Positions 51,405 to 63,548 of a DNA stretch of 64,000 nucleotides are shown here, piece after piece. Made by a program: the position numbers and the translations under genes. The stretch is from assembly GCA_964057225.1 (NCBI GenBank), contig OZ059898.1, positions 17,957,267 through 18,021,266 of the forward strand, written 5' to 3'. The stretch comes from Auanema rhodensis. Its lineage: Eukaryota; Nematoda; Chromadorea; Rhabditida; Rhabditidae. The notes under the pieces are model-generated. The model saw only the letters and a program-made list of their open reading frames with translations. It was not told where the DNA came from and searched no databases. Position 1 is the first letter of the stretch; the number at the start of each line of letters is the position of its first letter.

Positions 51405-52988
51405 ATGCTAATTAAGTGTACACATGATGTGCACTCGGTATGTAACTCGCTTCACGTGAAAGATAAAGAGATGCGGTTTTCAAAATTAGATTCCGCATGT
51501 CCATATTAGTCTAAAAACAAATTTTTATTGATATTGGTGCATGGTAACCATGACTTTGAAATTTACGTGAACTTTAATTTATGCTAATTAAGTGTACACG
51601 TGATGTGCACTTGGTATGTAACTCGCTTCACGTGAAAGATAAAGAGATGCGGTTTCCAAAATTAGATTTCGCATGTCCATATTAGTCTAAAAACAAATTT
51701 TTGTTGATATTTGTGGATGGTAACCATGACTTTGAAATTTACGTGAACTTTAATTTATGCTAATTAAGTGTACACGTGATGTGCACTTGGTATGTAACTC
51801 GCTTTACGTGAAAGATGAAGAGATGCGGTTTTCAAAATTAGGTTCCCCATGTCCATATTAGTCTAAAAACAAATTTTTATTGATATTGGTGCATGGTAAC
51901 CATGACTTTGAAATTTACGTGAACTTTAATTTATGCTAATTAAGTGTACACGTGAAGTGCACTTGGTATGTAACTCGCTTCACGTGAAAGATAAAGAGAT
52001 GCGATTTTCAAAATTAGATTTCGCATGTCCATATTAGTCTAAAAACGAATTTTTATTGATATTGGTGCATGGTAACCATGACTTTGAAATTTACGTGAAC
52101 TTTAATTTATGCTAATTAAGTGTACACATGATGTGCACTCGGTATGTAACTCGCTTCACGTGAAAGATAAAGAGATGCGGTTTTCAAAATTAGATTCCGC
52201 ATGTCCATATTAGTCTAAAAACAAATTTTTATTGATATTGGTGCATGGTAACCATGACTTTGAAATTTACGTGAACTTTAATTTATGCTAATTAAGTGTA
52301 CACATGATGTGCACTCGGTATGTAACTCGCTTCACGTGAAAGATAAAGAGATGCGGTTTTCAAAATTAGATTCCGCATGTCCATATTAGTCTAAAAACAA
52401 ATTTTTATTGATATTGGTGCATGGTAACCATGACTTTGAAATTTACGTGAACTTTAATTTATGCTAATTAAGTGTACACGTGATGTGCACTTGGTATGTA
52501 ACTCGCTTCACGTGAAAGATAAAGAGATGCGGTTTCCAAAATTAGATTTCGCATGTCCATATTAGTCTAAAAACAAATTTTTGTTGATATTTGTGGATGG
52601 TAACCATGACTTTGAAATTTACGTGAACTTTAATTTATGCTAATTAAGTGTACACGTGATGTGCACTTGGTATGTAACTCGCTTTACGTGAAAGATGAAG
52701 AGATGCGGTTTTCAAAATTAGGTTCCCCATGTCCATATTAGTCTAAAAACAAATTTTTATTGATATTGGTGCATGGTAACCATGACTTTGAAATTTACGT
52801 GAACTTTAATTTATGCTAATTAAGTGTACACGTGAAGTGCACTTGGTATGTAACTCGCTTCACGTGAAAGATAAAGAGATGCGATTTCCAAAATTAGATT
52901 TCGCATGTCCATATTAGTCTAAAAACGAATTTTTATTGATATTGGTGCATGGTAACCATGACTTTGAAATTTACGTGAACTTTAATTT
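51405..52988 (+). repeat. 5-mer-period duplication (880 bp offset)
   Basis: Four members at 51405-52108 (A20+C32+CCGC; C76+TCGC+TTTGTGG; CTTTACG with G61+G86; A24 with GCGATTTTC, TCGC and AAACGAA) recur at 52285-52988. The monomer between (52109) is a further A20+C32+CCGC copy. The last member of copy 2 also gains C76 (GCGATTTCC). Confidence 0.85.
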
Positions 52989-53692
52989 ATGCTAATTAAG
53001 TGTACACGTGATGTGCACTTGGTATGTAACTCGCTTCACGTGAAAGATAAAGAGATGCGGTTTTCAAAATTAGATTCCCCATGTCCATATTAGTCTAAAA
53101 ACAAATTTTTATTGATATTGGTGCATGGTAACCATGACTTTGAAATTTACGTGAACTTTAATTTATGCTAATTAAGTGTACACGTGAAGTGCACTTGGTA
53201 TGTAACTCGCTTCACGTGAAAGATAAAGAGATGCGGTTTTCAAAATTAGATTCCCCATGTCCATATTAGTCTAAAAACAAATTTTTATTGATATTGGTGC
53301 ATGGTAACCATGACTTTGAAATTTACGTGAACTTTAATTTATGCTAATTAAGTGTACACATGATGTGCACTCGGTATGTAACTCGCTTCACGTGAAAGAT
53401 AAAGAGATGCGGTTTTCAAAATTAGATTCCGCATGTCCATATTAGTCTAAAAACAAATTTTTATTGATATTGGTGCATGGTAACCATGACTTTGAAATTT
53501 ACGTGAACTTTAATTTATGCTAATTAAGTGTACACGTGATGTGCACTTGGTATGTAACTCGCTTCACGTGAAAGATAAAGAGATGCGGTTTCCAAAATTA
53601 GATTTCGCATGTCCATATTAGTCTAAAAACAAATTTTTGTTGATATTTGTGGATGGTAACCATGACTTTGAAATTTACGTGAACTGTAATTT
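52989..53692 (+). repeat. Four monomers before the 10-mer HOR
   Basis: Order: G20 CCCC; A24 CCCC; A20+C32+CCGC; C76+TCGC with TTTGTGG and a private GAACTGTAA near 53682. It repeats the order seen at 36445-37148. Confidence 0.8.
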
Positions 53693-55452
53693 ATGCTAAT
53701 TAAGTGTACACGTGATGTGCACTTGGTATGTAACTCGCTTCACGTGAAAGATGAAGAGATGCGGTTTTCAAAATTAGGTTCCCCATGTCCATATTAGTCT
53801 AAAAACAAATTTTTATTGATATTGGTGCATGGTAACCATGACTTTGAAATTTACGTGAACTTTAATTTATGCTAATTAAGTGTACACGTGAAGTGCACTT
53901 GGTATGTAACTCGCTTCACGTGAAAGATAAAGAGATGCGGTTTTCAAAATTAGATTCCCCATGACCATATTAGTCTAAAAACAAATTTTTATTGATATTG
54001 GTGCATGGTAACCATGACTTTGAAATTTACGTGAACTTTAATTTATGCTAATTAAGTGTACACATGATGTGCACTCGGTATGTAACTCGCTTCACGTGAA
54101 AGATAAAGAGATGCGGTTTTCAAAATTAGATTCCGCATGTCCATATTAGTCTAAAAACAAATTTTTATTGATATTGGTGCATGGTAACCATGACTTTGAA
54201 ATTTACGTGAACTTTAATTTATGCTAATTAAGTGTACACGTGATGTGCACTTGGTATGTAACTCGCTTCACGTGAAAGATAAAGAGATGCGGTTTCCAAA
54301 ATTAGATTTCGCATGTCCATATTAGTCTAGAAACAAATTTTTATTGATATTGGTGCATGGTAACCATGACTTTGAAATTTACGTGAACTTCAATTTATGC
54401 TAATTAAGTGTACACGTGATGTGCACTTGGTATGTAACTCACTTCACGTGAAAGATAAAGAGATGCGGTTTTCAAAATTAGATTCCCCATGTTTATATTA
54501 GTCTAAAAACAAATTTTTATTGATATTGGTGCATGGCAACCATGACTTTAAAATCTACGAGTACTTTAATTTATGCTAATTAAGTGTACACATGATGTGC
54601 ACTTGGTATGTAACTCGCTTCACGTGAAAGATAAAGAGATGCGGTTTTCAAAATTAGATTCCTCATGTCCATATTAGTCTAAAAACGAATTTTTATTGAT
54701 ATTGATGCATGGTAACCATGACTTTGAAATTTACGTGAACTTTAATTTATGCTTATTAAGTGTACACGTGATGTGCACTTGGTATGTAACTCGCTTCACG
54801 TGAAAGATAAAGGGATGCGGTTTTCAAAATTAGATTCCCCATGTCCATATTAGTCTAAAAACAAATTTTTGTTGATATTGGTGCATGGTAACCATGACTT
54901 TGAAATTTACGTGAACTTTAATTTATGCTAATTAAGTGTACACGTGATGTGCACTTGGTATGTAACTCGCTTCACGTGAAAGATGAAGAGATGCGGTTTT
55001 CAAAATTAGGTTCCCCATGTCCATATTAGTCTAAAAACAAATTTTTATTGATATTGGTGCATGGTAACCATGACTTTGAAATTTACGTGAACTTTAATTT
55101 ATGCTAATTAAGTGTACACGTGAAGTGCACTTGGTATGTAACTCGCTTCACGTGAAAGATAAAGAGATGCGGTTTTCAAAATTAGATTCCCCATGACCAT
55201 ATTAGTCTAAAAACAAATTTTTATTGATATTGGTGCATGGTAACCATGACTTTGAAATTTACGTGAACTTTAATTTATGCTAATTAAGTGTACACATGAT
55301 GTGCACTCGGTATGTAACTCGCTTCACGTGAAAGATAAAGAGATGCGGTTTTCAAAATTAGATTCCGCATGTCCATATTAGTCTAAAAACAAATTTTTAT
55401 TGATATTGGTGCATGGTAACCATGACTTTGAAATTTACGTGAACTTTAATTT
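53693..55452 (+). repeat. 10-mer HOR (1760 bp), copy 1
   Basis: Ten monomers: G61+G86; A24+A96; A20+C32+CCGC; C76+TCGC with private GTCTAGAAAC (at 54325); TT97-98; CCTC with AAACGAA; T6+G65 with TTTTTGTTG and GTGCATGG; G61+G86; A24+A96; A20+C32+CCGC. All recur at +1760. The private TCACTTCAC near 54439 is in copy 1 only. Confidence 0.9.
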
Positions 55453-57212
55453 ATGCTAATTAAGTGTACACGTGATGTGCACTTGGTATGTAACTCGCTT
55501 CACGTGAAAGATGAAGAGATGCGGTTTTCAAAATTAGGTTCCCCATGTCCATATTAGTCTAAAAACAAATTTTTATTGATATTGGTGCATGGTAACCATG
55601 ACTTTGAAATTTACGTGAACTTTAATTTATGCTAATTAAGTGTACACGTGAAGTGCACTTGGTATGTAACTCGCTTCACGTGAAAGATAAAGAGATGCGG
55701 TTTTCAAAATTAGATTCCCCATGACCATATTAGTCTAAAAACAAATTTTTATTGATATTGGTGCATGGTAACCATGACTTTGAAATTTACGTGAACTTTA
55801 ATTTATGCTAATTAAGTGTACACATGATGTGCACTCGGTATGTAACTCGCTTCACGTGAAAGATAAAGAGATGCGGTTTTCAAAATTAGATTCCGCATGT
55901 CCATATTAGTCTAAAAACAAATTTTTATTGATATTGGTGCATGGTAACCATGACTTTGAAATTTACGTGAACTTTAATTTATGCTAATTAAGTGTACACG
56001 TGATGTGCACTTGGTATGTAACTCGCTTCACGTGAAAGATAAAGAGATGCGGTTTCCAAAATTAGATTTCGCATGTCCATATTAGTCTAGAAACAAATTT
56101 TTATTGATATTGGTGCATGGTAACCATGACTTTGAAATTTACGTGAACTTCAATTTATGCTAATTAAGTGTACACGTGATGTGCACTTGGTATGTAACTC
56201 GCTTCACGTGAAAGATAAAGAGATGCGGTTTTCAAAATTAGATTCCCCATGTTTATATTAGTCTAAAAACAAATTTTTATTGATATTGGTGCATGGCAAC
56301 CATGACTTTAAAATCTACGAGTACTTTAATTTATGCTAATTAAGTGTACACATGATGTGCACTTGGTATGTAACTCGCTTCACGTGAAAGATAAAGAGAT
56401 GCGGTTTTCAAAATTAGATTCCTCATGTCCATATTAGTCTAAAAACGAATTTTTATTGATATTGATGCATGGTAACCATGACTTTGAAATTTACGTGAAC
56501 TTTAATTTATGCTTATTAAGTGTACACGTGATGTGCACTTGGTATGTAACTCGCTTCACGTGAAAGATAAAGGGATGCGGTTTTCAAAATTAGATTCCCC
56601 ATGTCCATATTAGTCTAAAAACAAATTTTTGTTGATATTGGTGCATGGTAACCATGACTTTGAAATTTACGTGAACTTTAATTTATGCTAATTAAGTGTA
56701 CACGTGATGTGCACTTGGTATGTAACTCGCTTCACGTGAAAGATGAAGAGATGCGGTTTTCAAAATTAGGTTCCCCATGTCCATATTAGTCTAAAAACAA
56801 ATTTTTATTGATATTGGTGCATGGTAACCATGACTTTGAAATTTACGTGAACTTTAATTTATGCTAATTAAGTGTACACGTGAAGTGCACTTGGTATGTA
56901 ACTCGCTTCACGTGAAAGATAAAGAGATGCGGTTTTAAAAATTAGATTCCCCATGACCATATTAGTCTAAAAACAAATTTTTATTGATATTGGTGCATGG
57001 TAACCATGACTTTGAAATTTACGTGAACTTTAATTTATGCTAATTAAGTGTACACATGATGTGCACTCGGTATGTAACTCGCTTCACGTGTAAGATAAAG
57101 AGATGCGGTTTTCAAAATTAGATTCCGCATGTCCATATTAGTCTAAAAACAAATTTTTATTGATATTGGTGCATGGTAACCATGACTTTGAAATTTACGT
57201 GAACTTTAATTT
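55453..57212 (+). repeat. 10-mer HOR (1760 bp), copy 2
   Basis: Direct copy of 53693-55452, proved by the second GTCTAGAAAC at 56085 (exactly +1760) and by TT97-98 at 56253 against 54493. Copy-specific changes are GGTTTTAAAAA near 56931 and CACGTGTAAG near 57088. Confidence 0.9.
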
Positions 57213-58796
57213 ATGCTAATTAAGTGTACACGTGATGTGCACTTGGTATGTAACTCGCTTCACGTGAAAGATAAAGAGATGCGGTTTCCAAAATTAGATT
57301 TCGCATGTCCATATTAGTCTAAAAACAAATTCTTATTGATATTGGTGCATGGTAACCATGACTTTGAAATTTACGTGAACTTCAATTTATGCTAATTAAG
57401 TGTACACGTGATGTGCACTTGGTATGTAACTCGCTTCACGTGAAAGATAAAGAGATGCGGTTTTCAAAATTAGATTCCCCATGTTTATATTAGTCTAAAA
57501 ACAAATTTTTATTGATATTGGTGCATGGCAACCATGACTTTAAAATCTACGAGTACTTTAATTTATGCTAATTAAGTGTACACATGATGTGCACTTGGTA
57601 TGTAACTCGCTTCACGTGAAAGATAAAGAGATGCGGTTTTCAAAATTAGATTCCTCATGTCCATATTAGTCTAAAAACGAATTTTTATTGATATTGATGC
57701 ATGGTAACCATGACTTTGAAATTTACGTGAACTTTAATTTATGCTTATTAAGTGTACACGTGATGTGCACTTGGTATGTAACTCGCTTCACGTGAAAGAT
57801 AAAGGGATGCGGTTTTCAAAATTAGATTCCCCATGTCCATATTAGTCTAAAAACAAATTTTTGTTGATATTGGTGGATGGTAACCATGACTTTGAAATTT
57901 ACGTGAACTTTAATTTATGCTAATTAAGTGTACACGTGATGTGCACTTGGTATGTAACTCGCTTCACGTGAAAGATGAAGAGATGCGGTTTTCAAAATTA
58001 GGTTTCCCATGTCCATATTAGTCTAAAAACAAATTTTTGTTGATATTGGTGGATGGTAACCATGACTTTCAAATTTACGTGAACTTTAATTTATGCTAAT
58101 TAAGTGTACACATGATGTGCACTTGGTATGTAACTCGCTTCACGTGAAAGATAAAGAGATGCGGTTTTCAAAATTAGATTTCGCATGTCCATATTAGTCT
58201 AAAAACAAATTTTTATTGATATTGGTGCATGGTAACCATGACTTTGAAATTTACGTGAACTTTAATTTATGCTAATTAAGTGTACACGTGATGTGCACTT
58301 GGTATGTAACTCGCTTCACGTGAAAGATAAAGAGATGCGGTTTTCAAAATTAGATTCCCCATGTCCATATTAGTCTAAAAACAAATTTTTATTGATATTG
58401 GTGCATGGTAACCATGACTTTGAAATTTACGTGAACTTTAATTTATGCTAATTAAGTGTACACGTGAAGTGCACTTGGTATGTAACTCGCTTCACGTGAA
58501 AGATAAAGAGATGCGGTTTTCAAAATTAGATTCCCCATGTCCATATTAGTCTAAAAACAAATTTTTATTGATATTGGTGCATGGTAACCATGACTTTGAA
58601 ATTTACGTGAACTTTAATTTATGCTAATTAAGTGTACACATGATGTGCACTCGGTATGTAACTCGCTTCACGTGAAAGATAAAGAGATGCGGTTTTCAAA
58701 ATTAGATTCCGCATGTCCATATTAGTCTAAAAACAAATTTTTATTGATATTGGTGCATGGTAACCATGACTTTGAAATTTACGTGAACTTTAATTT
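57213..58796 (+). repeat. 5-mer chain and following monomers (9 units)
   Basis: Starts with the chain C76+CTTCAATTT (with private AAATTCTTATT near 57328), TT97-98 (57485), CCTC/AAACGAA, T6/G65 and G61+G86 (with GGTTTCCC near 58002). A20 TCGC, G20 CCCC, A24 CCCC and A20+C32+CCGC follow. This order matches 37677-39084 closely, though the last members differ. Confidence 0.82.
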
Positions 58797-59500
58797 ATGC
58801 TAATTAAGTGTACACGTGATGTGCACTTGGTATGTAACTCGCTTCACGTGAAAGATAAAGAGATGCGGTTTCCAAAATTAGATTTCGCATGTCCATATTA
58901 GTCTAAAAACAAATTTTTGTTGATATTTGTGGATGGTAACCATGACTTTGAAATTTACGTGAACTTTAATTTATGCTAATTAAGTGTACACGTGATGTGC
59001 ACTTGGTATGTAACTCGCTTTACGTGAAAGATGAAGAGATGCGGTTTTCAAAATTAGGTTCCCCATGTCCATATTAGTCTAAAAACAAATTTTTATTGAT
59101 ATTGGTGCATGGTAACCATGACTTTGAAATTTACGTGAACTTTAATTTATGCTAATTAAGTGTACACGTGATGTGCACTTGGTATGTAACTCGCTTCACG
59201 TGAAAGATAAAGAGATGCGGTTTCCAAAATTAGATTTCGCATGTCCATATTAGTCTAAAAACAAATTTTTGTTGATATTTGTGGATGGTAACCATGACTT
59301 TGAAATTTACGTGAACTTTAATTTATGCTAATTAAGTGTACACGTGATGTGCACTTGGTATGTAACTCGCTTTACGTGAAAGATGAAGAGATGCGGTTTT
59401 CAAAATTAGGTTCCCCATGTCCATATTAGTCTAAAAACAAATTTTTATTGATATTGGTGCATGGTAACCATGACTTTGAAATTTACGTGAACTTTAATTT
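58797..59500 (+). repeat. Dimer duplication (2 x 352 bp)
   Basis: The pair C76+TCGC+TTTGTGG then CTTTACG+G61+G86 occurs twice in direct succession (58797-59148 and 59149-59500). Elsewhere each pair is flanked by A24 and A20+C32 members, so this is a local dimer gain inside the 4-mer cassette. Confidence 0.88.
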
Positions 59501-60732
59501 ATGCTAATTAAGTGTACACGTGAAGTGCACTTGGTATGTAACTCGCTTCACGTGAAAGATAAAGAGATGCGGTTTTCAAAATTAGATTCCCCATGACCAT
59601 ATTAGTCTAAAAACAAATTTTTATTGATATTGGTGCATGGTAACCATGACTTTGAAATTTACGTGAACTTTAATTTATGCTAATTAAGTGTACACATGAT
59701 GTGCACTCGGTATGTAACTCGCTTCACGTGAAAGATAAAGAGATGCGGTTTTCAAAATTAGATTCCGCATGTCCATATTAGTCTAAAAACAAATTTTTAT
59801 TGATATTGGTGCATGGTAACCATGACTTTGAAATTTACGTGAACTTTAATTTATGCTAATTAAGTGTACACGTGATGTGCACTTGGTATGTAACTCGCTT
59901 CACGTGAAAGATAAAGAGATGCGGTTTCCAAAATTAGATTTCGCATGTCCATATTAGTCTAAAAACAAATTTTTATTGATATTGGTGCATGGTAACCATG
60001 ACTTTGAAATTTACGTGAACTTCAATTTATGCTAATTAAGTGTACACGTGATGTGCACTTGGTATGTAACTCGCTTCACGTGAAAGATAAAGAGATGCGG
60101 TTTCCAAAATTAGATTTCGCATGTCCATATTAGTCTAAAAACAAATGTTTATTGATATTGGTGCATGGTAACCATGACTTTGAAATTTACGTGAACTTTA
60201 ATTTATGCTAATTAAGTGTACACGTGATGTGCACTTGGTATGTAACTCGCTTCACGTGAAAGATAAAGAGATGCGGTTTCCAAAATTAGATTTCGCATGT
60301 CCATATTAGTCTAAAAACAAATGTTTATTGATATTGGTGCATGGTAACCATGACTTTGAAATTTACGTGAACTTTAATTTATGCTAATTAAGTGTACACG
60401 TGATGTGCACTTGGTATGTAACTCGCTTCACGTGAAAGATAAAGAGATGCGGTTTTCAAAATTAGATTCCCCATGTCCATATTAGTCTAAAAACAAATTT
60501 TTATTGATATTGGTGCATGGTAACCATGACTTTGAAATTTACGTGAACTTTAATTTATGCTAATTAAGTGTACACATGATGTGCACTCGGTATGTAACTC
60601 GCTTCACGTGAAAGATAAAGAGATGCGGTTTTCAAAATTAGATTCCGCATGTCCATATTAGTCTAAAAACAAATTTTTATTGATATTGGTGCATGGTAAC
60701 CATGACTTTGAAATTTACGTGAACTTTAATTT
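59501..60732 (+). repeat. Monomers with private AAATGTTT doublet
   Basis: After A24+A96, A20+C32 and C76 members, two adjacent near-identical C76+TCGC monomers (60029 and 60205) share AAATGTTTATT, a change from TTTTT seen elsewhere only in the monomer at 61965. A single-monomer duplication is the simplest source. G20 CCCC and A20+C32 members follow. Confidence 0.82.
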
Positions 60733-61436
60733 ATGCTAATTAAGTGTACACGTGATGTGCACTTGGTATGTAACTCGCTTCACGTGAAAGATAAAGAGAT
60801 GCGGTTTCCAAAATTAGATTTCGCATGTCCATATTAGTCTAAAAACAAATTTTTGTTGATATTTGTGGATGGTAACCATGACTTTGAAATTTACGTGAAC
60901 TTTAATTTATGCTAATTAAGTGTACACGTGATGTGCACTTGGTATGTAACTCGCTTTACGTGAAAGATGAAGAGATGCGGTTTTCAAATTTAGGTTCCCC
61001 ATGTCCATATTAGTCTAAAAACAAATTTTTATTGATATTGGTGCATGGTAACCATGACTTTGAAATTTACGTGAACTTTAATTTATGCTAATTAAGTGTA
61101 CACGTGATGTGCACTTGGTATGTAACTCGCTTCACGTGAAAGATAAAGAGATGCGGTTTCCAAAATTAGATTTCGCATGTCCATATTAGTCTAAAAACAA
61201 ATTTTTGTTGATATTTGTGGATGGTAACCATGACTTTGAAATTTACGTGAACTTTAATTTATGCTAATTAAGTGTACACGTGATGTGCACTTGGTATGTA
61301 ACTCGCTTTACGTGAAAGATGAAGAGATGCGGTTTTCAAAATTAGGTTCCCCATGTCCATATTAGTCTAAAAACAAATTTTTATTGATATTGGTGCATGG
61401 TAACCATGACTTTGAAATTTACGTGAACTTTAATTT
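60733..61436 (+). repeat. Second dimer duplication (2 x 352 bp)
   Basis: The same C76/TTTGTGG and CTTTACG/G61+G86 pair as at 58797-59500, again doubled. The first copy has private CAAATTTAGG near 60987 that the second lacks. The recurrence 1936 bp (11 monomers) downstream suggests that 58797-60732 or part of it was itself copied. Confidence 0.85.
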
Positions 61437-62316
61437 ATGCTAATTAAGTGTACACGTGAAGTGCACTTGGTATGTAACTCGCTTCACGTGAAAGATAAAG
61501 AGATGCGGTTTTCAAAATTAGATTCCCCATGACCATATTAGTCTAAAAACAAATTTTTATTGATATTGGTGCATGGTAACCATGACTTTGAAATTTACGT
61601 GAACTTTAATTTATGCTAATTAAGTGTACACATGATGTGCACTCGGTATGTAACTCGCTTCACGTGAAAGATAAAGAGATGCGGTTTTCAAAATTAGATT
61701 CCGCATGTCCATATTAGTCTAAAAACAAATTTTTATTGATATTGGTGCATGGTAACCATGACTTTGAAATTTACGTGAACTTTAATTTATGCTAATTAAG
61801 TGTACACGTGATGTGCACTTGGTATGTAACTCGCTTCACGTGAAAGATAAAGAGATGCGGTTTCCAAAATTAGATTTCGCATGTCCATATTAGTCTAAAA
61901 ACAAATTTTTATTGATATTGGTGCATGGTAACCATGACTTTGAAATTTACGTGAACTTCAATTTATGCTAATTAAGTGTACACGTGATGTGCACTTGGTA
62001 TGTAACTCGCTTCACGTGAAAGATAAAGAGATGCGGTTTCCAAAATTAGATTTCGCATGTCCATATTAGTCTAAAAACAAATGTTTATTGATATTGGTGC
62101 ATGGTAACCATGACTTTGAAATTTACGTGAACTTTAATTTATGCTAATTAAGTGTACACGTGATGTGCACTTGGTATGTAACTCGCTTCACGTGAAAGAT
62201 AAAGAGATGCGGTTTCCAAAATTAGATTTCGCATGTCCATATTAGTCTAAAAACAAATTTTTATTGATATTGGTGCATGGCAACCATGACTTTAAAATCT
62301 ACGAGTACTTTAATTT
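61437..62316 (+). repeat. Right-type monomers ending in a chimera
   Basis: A24+A96, A20+C32+CCGC, C76 with CTTCAATTT, C76 with AAATGTTT (61965), then a chimera at 62141. Its 5' part is C76+TCGC and its 3' part has C141 and ATCTACGAG without the TT97-98 change normally linked to it, so the switch lies between positions 98 and 141 (about 62238-62281). Confidence 0.82.
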
Positions 62317-63548
62317 ATGCTAATTAAGTGTACACGTGAAGTGCACTCGGTATGTAACTCGCTTCACGTGAAAGATAAAGAGATGCGGTTTCCAAAATTA
62401 GATTTCGCATGTCCATATTAGTCTAAAAACAAATTTTTATTGATATTGGTGCATGGTAACCATGACTTTGAAATTTACGTGAACTTCAATTTATGCTAAT
62501 TAAGTGTACACGTGATGTGCACTTGGTATGTAACTCGCTTCACGTGAAAGATAAAGAGATGCGGTTTTCAAAATTAGATTCCTCATGTCCATATTAGTCT
62601 AAAAACGAATTTTTATTGATATTGATGCATGGTAACCATGACTTTGAAATTTACGTGAACTTTAATTTATGCTAATTAAGTGTACACGTGTAGTGCACTT
62701 GGTATGTAACTCGCTTCACGTGAAAGATAAAGAGATGCGGTTTTCAAAATTAGATTCCCCATGACCATATTAGTCTAAAAACAAATTTTTATTGATATTG
62801 GTGCATGGTAACCATGACTTTGAAATTTACGTGAACTTTAATTTATGCTAATTAAGTGTACACGTGATGTGCACTTGGTATGTAACTCGCTTCACGTGAA
62901 AGATAAAGAGATGCGGTTTTCAAAATTAGATTCCCCATGTTTATATTAGTCTAAAAACAAATTTTTATTGATATTGGTGCATGGCAACCATGACTTTAAA
63001 ATCTACGAGTACTTTAATTTATGCTAATTAAGTGTACACGTGAAGTGCACTCGGTATGTAACTCGCTTCACGTGAAAGATAAAGAGATGCGGTTTCCAAA
63101 ATTAGATTTCGCATGTCCATATTAGTCTAAAAACAAATTTTTATTGATATTGGTGCATGGTAACCATGACTTTGAAATTTACGTGAACTTCAATTTATGC
63201 TAATTAAGTGTACACGTGATGTGCACTTGGTATGTAACTCGCTTCACGTGAAAGATAAAGAGATGCGGTTTTCAAAATTAGATTCCTCATGTCCATATTA
63301 GTCTAAAAACGAATTTTTATTGATATTGATGCATGGTAACCATGACTTTGAAATTTACGTGAACTTTAATTTATGCTAATTAAGTGTACACGTGAAGTGC
63401 ACTTGGTATGTAACTCGCTTCACGTGAAAGATAAAGAGATGCGGTTTTCAAAATTAGATTCCCCATGACCATATTAGTCTAAAAACAAATTTTTATTGAT
63501 ATTGGTGCATGGTAACCATGACTTTGAAATTTACGTGAACTTTAATTT
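62317..63548 (+). repeat. 4-mer-period duplication (704 bp offset)
   Basis: Three members at 62317-62844 recur at 63021-63548. The first combines A24, C32 and C76 with TCGC, a combination not seen elsewhere. The second is CCTC with AAACGAA and TTGATGC. The third has A96. The third member reads GTGTAGTG in copy 1 and GTGAAGTG in copy 2. The monomer between (62845) carries TT97-98 and ATCTACGAG. Confidence 0.85.
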
